From: an uncultured Flavobacteriales bacterium
GTDB lineage: Bacteria > Bacteroidota > Bacteroidia > Flavobacteriales_D > Crocinitomicaceae
Direction of reading: 5' to 3'
NCBI GenBank assembly: GCA_937876195.1
Contig: CALEIK010000024.1
Span: 62,001-126,000, forward strand
DNA length: 64,000 nt
Positions 43,864 to 52,010 of the stretch are shown here, one piece after another. The notes below the pieces were generated by a model, which saw nothing but the letters and a program-made list of their open reading frames with translations, ran no database searches and was not told the origin of the DNA. Every line of letters starts with the position of its first letter. The stretch's first letter is position 1. Made by a program: the position numbers and the translations under genes.

Positions 43864-44313
43864 TCAAGGAAATGTGACATTCAACCCCTGTGCTATAACG
43901 ACCATATCCTCAGAGCCATTTTCGATAGATGCTTGCATTGACCAGTTATCGGTTAGCATGAAATCGACTTCATATGATATTTCATAAGTTCTCTGAATAC
44001 CGTCCTGAGAAATTGCGGGTATTTCTATCTCTGCTATTATAGAAGTAGTAGAACCATCGTGTAAGTATAGTCGAACCATACCTCTGGTCGTAGTCTTAGT
44101 TCCTTTTAAGGTAATCGTCTTGATCAATGTACCATAGCCTGAGCTTCCTGAAGCAATAACATTATATAGTGTTCCAGTACCATTCATATTGCTGTTTCCA
44201 GCAGTCATTATGGTTGTCCCTGTATTTGCCGTATATTCAACACGTTGGCCAATTTCAGGCTTGTACACGTAGGTCAATGAATTGCTCAAATATTCTTCGT
44301 TTGTTCTTACCAT
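43864..44313 (-). CDS. Protein with one copy of the YTANTG domain
   Basis: About 149 residues starting MVRTNEEYLSNSL (ATG 44313), a unique 25-residue N-terminus and then one domain (VEYTANTGTTIMTAGNSNMN, TLYNVIASGSSG, GMVRLYLHDGSTTSIIAEI). It ends NVTFP, like the WKYPA and WNYVA ends of its neighbours. A longer frame reaches 44385. It is first in the three-gene set and lies downstream of an operator-like palindrome (44439) and the LuxR regulator gene. Confidence 0.65.
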   Translation of the reverse strand: MVRTNEEYLSNSLTYVYKPEIGQRVEYTANTGTTIMTAGNSNMNGTGTLYNVIASGSSGYGTLIKTITLKGTKTTTRGMVRLYLHDGSTTSIIAEIEIPAISQDGIQRTYEISYEVDFMLTDNWSMQASIENGSEDMVVIAQGLNVTFP

Positions 44314-44438
44314 ATTTATACGCTTAAAATGTGCATTGAGAAAAAGCTTGTGTTTATCTCTGTCGTAAAATTGGGATATAATCATTTGATGGTACTTAGG
44401 GTTGTTTTAGAAAAAAACTAGGGTATTCAGGAATTATA

Positions 44439-44456
44439 GTTAGGGTTTACCCTAAC
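44439..44456. promoter_or_regulatory. Perfect 8+8 palindrome upstream of the YTANTG genes
   Basis: GTTAGGGT-TT-ACCCTAAC, perfect arms of 8 bases with a 2-base spacer, lying between the LuxR regulator stop (44509) and the first YTANTG gene. It contains GGGTTTACCC, resembling the palindromes at 37308 and 45314. Likely an operator for one of the two LuxR proteins (inference). Confidence 0.5.
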
Positions 44457-44508
44457 GATGCAGCTATTTTTCTTATTGATTGAAAGTCGAAATAACTATA
44501 TAACGGAG

Positions 44509-45174
44509 TTAGTACTTTATTACGTAATAGCCCTTCCTTACTGCATACTCCATAATGGACATTCCGTTGTGTCCTCCGATTTTCCTTAGTATCCGATACC
44601 GATGATTTTCAATCGTTCTATGGCTAAGATTTAAGCGCAAACTAACCTCAAGATTTGATAGTCCTTCACACAGTAACTTAACAATTTCTATTTCACGTTC
44701 TGTTAGAGGTTCACCCTCTAATACTGGATATGTGTTTTTAGTTTCAGATTTGAGTTCAGCGACAAGTTCTGGAGAGACTTCGTTGTGAAAGAAATGACCT
44801 GTTTGATGAACGCTGGTAATTGCTGCCACCAATATGTCATATTCAACTTCTTTTGATAAGTACGCGTTCGCACCAGCAAGCATATATTTTCGAATGTACC
44901 CTTCATTGTAATGTAAACTGAGAATAATGATTTTAACCGTATCACTATATTTCTTTCGAATAGTATGAAGTGCTTCACGCCCATCCATAACTGGCATATC
45001 TAAATCTAGAAGAATAACGTCTACTTTCTTTGATTTTAGATTTTCTAGTAATTCAAGTCCATTATTTGCTTCAAAAACAACCTCGATTCCATCCTCAGCG
45101 TTCAGCGATTTCACCATTGTTTGTCTAAACATACAATGATCTTCAGTATAAGCTATCTTGATAGTTTGATTCAA
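44509..45174 (-). CDS. LuxR-family response regulator, intact receiver
   Basis: The 221-residue protein has a complete receiver domain: acidic pair TEDH near residues 10-13, phospho-acceptor Asp57 in VILLDLDMPVMDG and Lys in AYLSKEV, followed by a LuxR HTH (GEPLTEREIEIVKLLCEG, LSNLEVSLRLNLSHRTIENHR). It expects a kinase partner, which is not in this neighbourhood. Its place upstream of the YTANTG genes, with palindromes on both sides, suggests it controls them and possibly itself. Confidence 0.88.
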   Translation of the reverse strand: MNQTIKIAYTEDHCMFRQTMVKSLNAEDGIEVVFEANNGLELLENLKSKKVDVILLDLDMPVMDGREALHTIRKKYSDTVKIIILSLHYNEGYIRKYMLAGANAYLSKEVEYDILVAAITSVHQTGHFFHNEVSPELVAELKSETKNTYPVLEGEPLTEREIEIVKLLCEGLSNLEVSLRLNLSHRTIENHRYRILRKIGGHNGMSIMEYAVRKGYYVIKY

Positions 45175-45255
45175 TTGTAGCTAGGTTTTCAACTTGTAAG
45201 ATATAGTATTTTTACAAATGTTCATAAGAACAAGTGAAGAATAGGTGTTTATACC

Positions 45256-45263
45256 CAAATATA
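45256..45263 (-). promoter_or_regulatory. -7 box of the LuxR regulator gene
   Basis: Minus strand TATATTTG matches TAnnTTTG, about 80 bases before ATG 45174. Confidence 0.5.
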
Positions 45264-45313
45264 ATTGATTTATACGTATTTAGAATGATAAAATGTAGCA
45301 TGATGGGTTTTTT

Positions 45314-45327
45314 GAGTAGGTATACTC
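45314..45327. promoter_or_regulatory. Operator-like palindrome upstream of the LuxR regulator gene
   Basis: GAGTAGGTATACTC has 5-base arms GAGTA/TACTC. The surrounding bases (GGGTTTTTTGAGTAG...CATTGATTTT) also align with 37300-37330 (GGGTATTTTGAGTAG...TATTGATTAT), so the shared element is longer than the palindrome. Confidence 0.5.
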
Positions 45328-45459
45328 ATTGATTTTGGTTTGGGAATAGGTCGGTTTGAACGGTTGTCAAAATCAATATTACCTCAACCAAGGAAAAGTA
45401 ATGATTTATTAAATAGTAAAAATCACTAACGAAATTATCTATTATGGTTCAAGGGGACT

Positions 45460-45487
45460 AAAAAAACCGTCAGCCTAGGACTAACGG
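45460..45487 (-). terminator. Terminator of the 130-residue protein gene
   Basis: Minus strand CCGTTAG, TCCTAGG, CTGACGG then T7, 26 bases after the stop at 45513. Nearly the same hairpin as at 37147-37175, in the same orientation. The rest of the 45175-45512 gap holds only the promoter and palindrome of the LuxR gene. Confidence 0.8.
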
Positions 45488-45512
45488 TTCAATATATGAT
45501 ATAACTACTTGA

Positions 45513-45905
45513 TTAATATAGTTCTTGCTTTAAAGCGGAGCGGTAATCTTTAATTTCTTCGCGATTCACTTTGTGATCTGCATTCATCAAAAGATTAAGC
45601 AAATACAATAGATTTTCGTTGTCTTCAATTTCGATAGGGTATTCATTTTCCTCCTCATCTTCTTCGTACTGGGCTTGAACACCAAATGACTTGTTTTCAA
45701 GTAAATACTCATAAGTCAGACGTAGAACTTTTGTCACCAATGGATCTTGCTCTTTCAAGGCGAAAGTTCGTAACTCTTTTAGATCCTCGATAAGATTTTT
45801 AGCTTTAACACCGTCCTTTTCGACGTTTTTAATAATGCTCTCCAGTTTTTTATTTGCCGCTGCAAGTTTCATAAGTAACTTAATATTTTCAATTGATTGG
45901 GTCAT
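45513..45905 (-). CDS. Helical cytoplasmic protein of unknown function
   Basis: The 130-residue protein starts MTQSIENIKLLMKLAAANKK and is largely helical and charged, with a coiled-coil-like first half and an acidic stretch (YEEDEEENEYPIEIEDNEN) before NLLYLLNLLMNADHKVNREEI. No domain recognised; similar small proteins seem common in Flavobacteriia. A -7 box at 45927 rules out the extended frame from 45929. Confidence 0.65.
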   Translation of the reverse strand: MTQSIENIKLLMKLAAANKKLESIIKNVEKDGVKAKNLIEDLKELRTFALKEQDPLVTKVLRLTYEYLLENKSFGVQAQYEEDEEENEYPIEIEDNENLLYLLNLLMNADHKVNREEIKDYRSALKQELY

Positions 45906-45926
45906 CAATTTTACTACCCATGTGTG

Positions 45927-45934
45927 CAAAGGTA
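45927..45934 (-). promoter_or_regulatory. -7 box of the helical protein gene
   Basis: Minus strand TACCTTTG matches TAnnTTTG; transcription would begin near 45921, so ATG 45905 is the start. Confidence 0.5.
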
Positions 45935-46082
45935 ATCAACTTCAATTAATATTGAATGTATCTGATCGATAAAAAATAGTTATTTACACGATTTTATTGA
46001 TTTTGGATGAAATCATTCTACACAATAAACGTTTGAGCTAAAGATGACGAAAATTATTTCTTTCAAAAGAAAAAGGAAACGT

Positions 46083-46090
46083 TAAATTTG
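46083..46090 (+). promoter_or_regulatory. -7 box of the LysE-family gene
   Basis: TAAATTTG matches TAnnTTTG, 21 bases before ATG 46112. Confidence 0.5.
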
Positions 46091-46111
46091 TAGAAAGTCG
46101 AATTGAACTAG

Positions 46112-46759
46112 ATGGATTTAATACCAAAGGGAATTGTAACAGGGTTTATACTGAGTATCATGATTGGTCCAGTTTTTTTCGTGTTGCTAGAAACGAGTAT
46201 TAGAAAGGGAATCAGAGCAGCCATTGCTTTCGACCTCGGTGTCTTGTTAAATGATATCGTTTACATCGCAATCGCCTTTGTTTTCTACAATCAGGTCGAA
46301 AGCTTGTCTAAGGGAGATGATAATTCAATGCTGCGTCTAATAGGTGGGATTTTGTTCATTGCCTACGGGATTTATAATTTTTTCAAAGAAACGAAGGAAA
46401 TGAACGTTGAGGCAGACGGGTTGGATGCGCAAAGTTCCAAAGGCTATCTGCTACTAGCATTAAAGGGTTTCTTGTTAAACTTAGCCAATCCAATGATTGT
46501 TTTTTATTGGTTCAGTGTGATGACACTTGGAGCTAAAGATGCCGCAGAAGAAGGCTCTGGTCATACGATGCTGATTTTTATTACATCTATTCTTATCACA
46601 TTTTTCTCGATCGATTTATTAAAAATTGTTGGAGCAAAAAGTTTAAGACCCTTAGTGACTCACAAATTACTGAAAGGGTTAAACAGTTTAATTGGAATTG
46701 TTTTTCTTGGATTCGGTGTGGTACTAATTACTCAAGGAATGATAGGAATTCTGAAGTAA
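46112..46759 (+). CDS. LysE family translocator
   Basis: The 215-residue protein has six membrane helices and the family N-terminus GIVTGFILSIMIGPVFFVLLETSIRKGIRAA, followed by a Gly/Pro-rich NLANPMIVFYWF after the cytoplasmic loop. Members export amino acids or related small molecules across the inner membrane. Substrate unknown. The MORN-repeat gene follows after 37 bases. Confidence 0.85.
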   Translation: MDLIPKGIVTGFILSIMIGPVFFVLLETSIRKGIRAAIAFDLGVLLNDIVYIAIAFVFYNQVESLSKGDDNSMLRLIGGILFIAYGIYNFFKETKEMNVEADGLDAQSSKGYLLLALKGFLLNLANPMIVFYWFSVMTLGAKDAAEEGSGHTMLIFITSILITFFSIDLLKIVGAKSLRPLVTHKLLKGLNSLIGIVFLGFGVVLITQGMIGILK

Positions 46760-46796
46760 CTAAGTGACAAAATTTGGTTATACTAAAAAATAAAAT

Positions 46797-48512
46797 ATGT
46801 TTAAAATAATTACGTGTTTGATTTTTCTCCTTTCAGTAGTAAGCGTTAATGCTCAGAAGGTCGAAAAGGAAAACTTATCCAAGCAAAAACAAACATATTG
46901 GGATTTCAACCACATTCAAGTTCAATCTGCAGGTAAGTACTATGTGGATGAGCTCGGAGAGACCTCTAACGAACACGGAAAATGGAAATATTTTAGCCGC
47001 CTCGGAGAGCTTGAGGAGGAGAGAAATTTCTACAACGGATTGCTGCACGGTGAATCCATCCGATATTTCCCAAACGGTGAAAAAGAGCAACAAGGATTTT
47101 TTAAGTGGGGACGGCAGGATAGTGTGTACAGAGAATGGTATGAAACAGGCTTCCTAAAAACGGAAGGTGAGTACAAGCTAGATGTACCAGTCAACGAGTG
47201 GAAATATTATTACCGCGACGGCCGGTTAAAATCTGTGGAGGAAACTAGGGGTGGCGACAATTTCCTTTGGGCATTTCACCTTCCAGACTCACTCCATACA
47301 CAAACCGTTATTGACGGTGAAGGAGAAATGACTACCTATTACACCACAGGTGCAGTAAAGGAGTGGTACAATTACCAGAAAGGCTTGAAACACGGTCCAT
47401 TTGAAGAAATGAGCATTTACGGTTATACAACGCTGAAGGGAGCTTTTAAGAATGGGGAAAAGGACGGCAGATGGGAATATTTTTATTACACTGGAGAGAA
47501 GGAGAAGATTACAGAATACGTGAACGGAGTACTCGAAGGAACATACCAATATTTCTATGATAATGGACAGTTAAATGTCGAAGGAACGTACAAAAACGGA
47601 AAGAAGGAAGGTGTTTGGACGTGGTATACAAACAAGGGTACACGAGACATGTCCGGAACGTTCAAGGATGATGTTCAGCACGGTGATTGGACGTATTGGC
47701 ACCCGACCGGGGAGTTATCCTATACGGCGAAATTCAAAGAGGGATTGAGAACAGGTTTATGGTCATACTTTTACATAAACGGTAAGAAGTTTAAGGAAGG
47801 AACTTTCGAGAGCGACGAAAAGCACGGCATGTGGAGAACATGGTATGAAGATGAAACGTTGCTCATGGAAGGTGAATACGTTCATGGAAAGGAAGAAGGC
47901 AAGTGGAATAATTATTGGGAAAATGGAGAATTAAAAAACTCAGCGACGTTTAAACAGGGAGCACTGGAAGGTGATTGGCTATCCTATTATCCCAATGCGA
48001 AGCAGAAGTTATCGGGTAAATACAGCGATAATATGCAAGTTGGAGAATGGACAGAGTACTTTGAAAACGGCAAATTGAAAGATGTTCAGACGTATAAATT
48101 GTTCAAGAAGAAATCTCAGGTTGACTATGGAATAATGAAGGATCGTGTTGTAATGGAAAGCAAATTACATGGCCCATCAATTTCTTATTCATCAAAGGAC
48201 TACAAAAAAACCGAGGAGGGAAATTATAAAGAAGGATTGAAAGACGGTGAATGGATTGCGTATCATCCTGGAGGGAAAAATCCAGCTGTGGTATCGAATT
48301 ACAAGGAAGGAAAATTAAATGGAGCCATGAAACAACATGACCGTCGTGGAAATTTAATGTCAGAAATTGAGTACAAGGACGGTTTAAAACATGGATCATT
48401 TATCGTTTATGATAAACGTGGCAGAGTGGTCAATGAAAGAAAATTCTCTCATGGAATGCAAATCATAGAAGGGCAGAACAATGCACCTGGCTCCTTCACG
48501 CCTCGGAAGTAG
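46797..48512 (+). CDS. Secreted MORN-repeat protein (YwqK-like)
   Basis: The 571-residue protein has a signal peptide (ending VVSVNAQ) and about twenty MORN-type repeats of roughly 23 residues with the core GxWxYYxxNGxLxxExxYxxGxxxG (for example GTYKNGKKEGVWTWY and GEYVHGKEEGKWNNY). Databases often call these YwqK family antitoxins, but nothing here suggests a toxin. It is likely extracytoplasmic with an elongated beta-rod shape. The stop is next to the stop of the convergent MarC gene. Confidence 0.8.
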   Translation: MFKIITCLIFLLSVVSVNAQKVEKENLSKQKQTYWDFNHIQVQSAGKYYVDELGETSNEHGKWKYFSRLGELEEERNFYNGLLHGESIRYFPNGEKEQQGFFKWGRQDSVYREWYETGFLKTEGEYKLDVPVNEWKYYYRDGRLKSVEETRGGDNFLWAFHLPDSLHTQTVIDGEGEMTTYYTTGAVKEWYNYQKGLKHGPFEEMSIYGYTTLKGAFKNGEKDGRWEYFYYTGEKEKITEYVNGVLEGTYQYFYDNGQLNVEGTYKNGKKEGVWTWYTNKGTRDMSGTFKDDVQHGDWTYWHPTGELSYTAKFKEGLRTGLWSYFYINGKKFKEGTFESDEKHGMWRTWYEDETLLMEGEYVHGKEEGKWNNYWENGELKNSATFKQGALEGDWLSYYPNAKQKLSGKYSDNMQVGEWTEYFENGKLKDVQTYKLFKKKSQVDYGIMKDRVVMESKLHGPSISYSSKDYKKTEEGNYKEGLKDGEWIAYHPGGKNPAVVSNYKEGKLNGAMKQHDRRGNLMSEIEYKDGLKHGSFIVYDKRGRVVNERKFSHGMQIIEGQNNAPGSFTPRK

Positions 48513-49109
48513 CTATACAAATAGACCTTTTACATTTGCAGTAAATAATTTTACTGCAATGGCAAGCAGGATGATTCCAAATACTTTTTTCACGATCGCA
48601 ATTCCACCCTCGCCGAGTACTCGCTCAATAACTCGAGTAAGTTTCAGCACGGCAAAGACAATGATAATGTTGATAAAAATCGCAATGACAATATTGATTT
48701 CTTGAAACTCCGCCCGCAAGGAAATAATGGATGTCATCGTACCAGCGCCAGCAATGATAGGAAATGCCAGAGGAACAATGCTCGCCGTTTTTCCTGATAC
48801 CTGATCTCTAAAAAGACGTACACCCAAAATCATTTCGAGCGACATGGCAAATAGGATCAGTGAACCAGCCACGGCAAACGATTTAACGTCCACTCCGAAC
48901 AAGTTCAATAGACTTTCTCCAAGAATCAGGAAGCTAAGCATGATGACCAAAGAAACCAAACTGGCTCTCAATGCTTGAATGTCTTCTCCCGATTGCTCTT
49001 TCAGTTTAATAATGATAGGAATGGAACCAATAATATCAACCACAGCGAATAAAACCATCGAAGCTTTAAAAATTTCTAACCAACCAAATCCAGTAAAGAA
49101 GTCACTCAT
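48513..49109 (-). CDS. MarC family integral membrane protein
   Basis: The 198-residue protein has six membrane helices with VLFAVVDIIGSIPIIIKLK near the N-terminus, a MarC hallmark, and PLAFPIIAGAGTMTSII near residue 115. The function of MarC proteins is unresolved. ATG 49109 overlaps the purN stop by 4 bases (ATGA), so the two are translationally coupled. Confidence 0.87.
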   Translation of the reverse strand: MSDFFTGFGWLEIFKASMVLFAVVDIIGSIPIIIKLKEQSGEDIQALRASLVSLVIMLSFLILGESLLNLFGVDVKSFAVAGSLILFAMSLEMILGVRLFRDQVSGKTASIVPLAFPIIAGAGTMTSIISLRAEFQEINIVIAIFINIIIVFAVLKLTRVIERVLGEGGIAIVKKVFGIILLAIAVKLFTANVKGLFV

Positions 49110-49687
49110 AGTGTTTTATTTAAGATTGTTTTTTCAATCACGAAAGGTAAATGATCTTGTTCGAGTCGGTGAATTTTAGCTGCGACATCTTCTGCACTAT
49201 CGCTTGGTGCAACTGCGCAGCTGAATTGTGCTATAACTCGTCCTTTGTCAAATTCTTCATTAACAAAATGAATGGTGATTCCAGATATATTTTCCTTATT
49301 CTCAATAACTGCTTTATGCACGTGGCCTCCATGCATTCCTTTGCCCCCATATTTTGGCAACAGTGCAGGATGTAGATTAATAATCCGCCCTTCGAAAGCA
49401 TGAATAAACGATGCTGGAATCAAGCGCAAGTAACCTGCAAGAACGATCCAGTCGATCTTATTTTCACGACAAATTTTTGTAAGAAAATCACCATCGGCCA
49501 CCTCTTGATTGGAAAAGTGAAGCACTTCAATACCCAATGCTTTCGCAGAAGTCAAAACAGGAGCATCCGATTTGTTGCTGAGTACGAAACCCACTTCAAT
49601 CGTCTCACTCTCTTTGAAATAATGGATGAGATTAATAGCATTGGATCCTGTTCCAGAGGCAAATATGGCGATTCGAACTTTATTCAT
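49106..49687 (-). CDS. purN: Phosphoribosylglycinamide formyltransferase
   Basis: The 193-residue protein has IFASGTGSNAINLI (substrate loop), the folate-site and catalytic INLHPALLPKYGGKGMHG with the essential His, and AVAPSDSAEDVAAKIHRLEQDHLP at the end. PurN formylates GAR in purine synthesis using 10-formyl-tetrahydrofolate. The length is standard. It has a -7 box 4 bases upstream of the ATG. Confidence 0.93.
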   Translation of the reverse strand: MNKVRIAIFASGTGSNAINLIHYFKESETIEVGFVLSNKSDAPVLTSAKALGIEVLHFSNQEVADGDFLTKICRENKIDWIVLAGYLRLIPASFIHAFEGRIINLHPALLPKYGGKGMHGGHVHKAVIENKENISGITIHFVNEEFDKGRVIAQFSCAVAPSDSAEDVAAKIHRLEQDHLPFVIEKTILNKTL

Positions 49688-49691
49688 GCTG

Positions 49692-49699
49692 CAAATTTA
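49692..49699 (-). promoter_or_regulatory. -7 box just before the purN ATG
   Basis: Minus strand TAAATTTG matches TAnnTTTG and ends 4 bases before ATG 49687, suggesting a leaderless mRNA. Confidence 0.55.
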
Positions 49700-49742
49700 G
49701 GAAGTATGATTATATTTAACTCTATACTTTAATATTTCTTTC

Positions 49743-50417
49743 ATGTCAACAAAAAACCACCCATTTATTCCCTACACTGGAGAAACTTTTTCGAGTGATG
49801 AAATGAAAACGCGTTCAGCATCCTTCTACGCATGGGCGGACAAAAGACGTTCTGTGCGTGATTTTTCTGACAGCCCTGTCCCCAAGGATGTCATGGAAAA
49901 TTTAATAATGACGGGCTCCACTGCACCATCGGGAGCGCACAAGCAACCGTGGACGTTTTGCCTAATTTCCAATACTGAGTTGAAATCTAAGCTTAGAGCG
50001 TTGGCTGAAGAAGAAGAAAAAAAATCGTACGAAGGAAGGATGAGTGAGGAGTGGTTAGAAGATTTGGAACCACTCGGTACGGACTGGGTTAAAGAATTTA
50101 TAGACGTAGCTCCTTGGATTGTTGTCGTGATGAAACGCGCCTATGAAATAAACGAAGATGGTTCAAAGCATAACAACTATTATGTGTCGGAATCTGTCGG
50201 TTTGGCGGCTGGATTTTTCCTCATGGCAGTTCACAATGCGGGTTTGGTAGCACTAACGCATACGCCAAGTCCAATGAATTTCATTTCCAAAGCCCTGAAA
50301 CGCCCTGAAAACGAGCGTCCTTTTCTATTGATTCCTGTTGGGTATCCTGCTGACAGCGCAGAAGTACCTGCTCTAACTCGAAAAGCGAAAGAAGAAGTAA
50401 TACATTATTATGAATAA
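49743..50417 (+). CDS. Nitroreductase family flavoprotein
   Basis: The 224-residue protein has the FMN-binding RRSVRDFSDSPVP (about 36-48), GSTAPSGAHKQPWTF (about 58-72) and a C-terminal IPVGYPADSAEVP. Members use FMN and NAD(P)H to reduce nitro or quinone compounds; the closest known relatives include iodotyrosine dehalogenase-like enzymes, which have a similar GAHKQPW segment. Cytoplasmic. It is divergent from purN. Confidence 0.85.
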   Translation: MSTKNHPFIPYTGETFSSDEMKTRSASFYAWADKRRSVRDFSDSPVPKDVMENLIMTGSTAPSGAHKQPWTFCLISNTELKSKLRALAEEEEKKSYEGRMSEEWLEDLEPLGTDWVKEFIDVAPWIVVVMKRAYEINEDGSKHNNYYVSESVGLAAGFFLMAVHNAGLVALTHTPSPMNFISKALKRPENERPFLLIPVGYPADSAEVPALTRKAKEEVIHYYE

Positions 50418-50483
50418 TAATTTTGATTTTTGATAGTTTGTGGTTTTCTTTGCGGCTGAATTAACCATAAAAAAAAGGAACAA

Positions 50484-50720
50484 ATGTCTGATGTTAAATC
50501 AAAAGTAGTATCTATTATTGTAGATAAGTTAGGTGTTGAAGAAAGCGAAGTATCTAACGAAGCAAGCTTCACAAATGATCTAGGAGCAGACTCTCTAGAC
50601 ACCGTAGAGCTGATCATGGAGTTTGAGAAAGAATTCAACATCGCAATTCCAGATGATCAAGCAGAAAACATCCAAACAGTTGGAGATGCAATTTCTTATA
50701 TAGAAGAAAACGCAAAGTAA
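50484..50720 (+). CDS. acpP: Acyl carrier protein
   Basis: The 78-residue acidic protein has the phosphopantetheine site DLGADSLDTVELIMEFE (Ser near 37) and VGDAISYIEENAK at the end. It carries acyl chains in fatty acid synthesis. An AAAAAAGGAACAA sequence lies before the ATG. It is followed by fabF and rnc, the common arrangement. Confidence 0.97.
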   Translation: MSDVKSKVVSIIVDKLGVEESEVSNEASFTNDLGADSLDTVELIMEFEKEFNIAIPDDQAENIQTVGDAISYIEENAK

Positions 50721-50756
50721 GAGTTTGATTGATATTATTTGAATTAACGTTCGTGT

Positions 50757-52010
50757 ATGGAATTAAAAAGAGTAGTTGTCACGGGATTAGGTGCCCTTAC
50801 GCCAATTGGAAACAATATTTCTGATTATTGGGAGGGACTAAAAAACGGTAAAAGTGGTGCTGCTCCAATTACACAGTTCGACGCGTCGTTATTCAAAACA
50901 CAGTTTGCTTGCGAAATAAAAAACTTTGATATCCATGATCATATGGATAGAAAAGAAGCAAGAAAACAAGACCAATTTTCGCAGTATGCCATGGTTTCAG
51001 CAGATGAAGCTATGGCAGACTCTGCGTTACTCGAGGCCAATCCAAACTTAGACCGTATTGGTGTAATTTGGGGCTCTGGTATAGGTGGTCTTAAAACCTT
51101 TCAAGACGAATCTCAAAACTTTTTCGCTGGAGATGGTACCCCACGATTTAACCCGTTTTTTATCCCGAAAATGATTGCAGATATTGCCGCTGGGCATATT
51201 TCCATTCAATATGGATTGCGCGGACCAAATTATGTTACCGTTTCTGCATGTGCGTCATCCACAAATGCGATTATTGATGCGTTCAACTACATTCGTTTAG
51301 GGAAGGCTGATGCAATTGTTACAGGAGGTTCCGAAGCATGTGTCAACGAAATGGGCGTAGGTGGATTTAACGCATTAAAAGCACTTTCAACACGAAACGA
51401 TTCTCCAGAAACAGCTTCTCGTCCTTTTGATTTGGACCGTGAAGGATTTGTTCTTGGTGAGGGCAGTGGAGCGTTGATTTTGGAAGAATATGAGCATGCA
51501 AAAAAGCGTGGAGCTAAAATCTATGCTGAAGTAGTAGGTGGAGGAATGTCTGGTGATGCATATCACATGACGGCGCCACATCCTGAAGGTATAGGTGCGA
51601 GAAATACAATGCTTGCTGCGTTGGATGATGCAGGTTTATCACCATCTGACATCGATTATGTAAATGTACATGGAACGTCTACACCGTTGGGGGATGTTGC
51701 TGAAGTAAAGGCAATTCAAGATGTATTCGGTGAACATGCTTACAATTTGAATATCAGTTCAACAAAATCTATGACAGGACACTTGTTGGGTGCCGCAGGA
51801 GCGATTGAGGCAATTGCATGTGTTAAAGCGGTTCAAGATAATATTATACCTCCTACAATTAATCATTTTACGGATGATCCAGTGTTGGATAACAAGTTGA
51901 ACTTTACGTTTAACAAGGCGCAGGAAAGAACAGTAACTTATGCCATGTCAAATACGTTCGGTTTTGGTGGGCATAACACCACTGTCATCGTAAAAAAATA
52001 TCAAGGGTAA
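50757..52010 (+). CDS. fabF: Beta-ketoacyl-ACP synthase II
   Basis: The 417-residue protein has the catalytic Cys in VSACASSTNA (about 163), the two His in VHGTSTPLGD (about 303) and STKSMTGHLLGAAGA (about 340), and a GFGGHN end. FabF elongates acyl-ACP with malonyl-ACP. It lies 36 bases after acpP and its stop codon is directly followed by the rnc start. Confidence 0.97.
   Translation: MELKRVVVTGLGALTPIGNNISDYWEGLKNGKSGAAPITQFDASLFKTQFACEIKNFDIHDHMDRKEARKQDQFSQYAMVSADEAMADSALLEANPNLDRIGVIWGSGIGGLKTFQDESQNFFAGDGTPRFNPFFIPKMIADIAAGHISIQYGLRGPNYVTVSACASSTNAIIDAFNYIRLGKADAIVTGGSEACVNEMGVGGFNALKALSTRNDSPETASRPFDLDREGFVLGEGSGALILEEYEHAKKRGAKIYAEVVGGGMSGDAYHMTAPHPEGIGARNTMLAALDDAGLSPSDIDYVNVHGTSTPLGDVAEVKAIQDVFGEHAYNLNISSTKSMTGHLLGAAGAIEAIACVKAVQDNIIPPTINHFTDDPVLDNKLNFTFNKAQERTVTYAMSNTFGFGGHNTTVIVKKYQG

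Noticed and set aside
42178..44385. Treating the YTANTG genes as a prophage
   Set aside because: No integrase, capsid, tail, terminase or lysis genes are nearby; only the domain style recalls phage proteins.
46797..48512. Reading the MORN-repeat protein as an antitoxin
   Set aside because: No toxin partner or antitoxin feature is present; the repeats and signal peptide indicate an exported structural protein.
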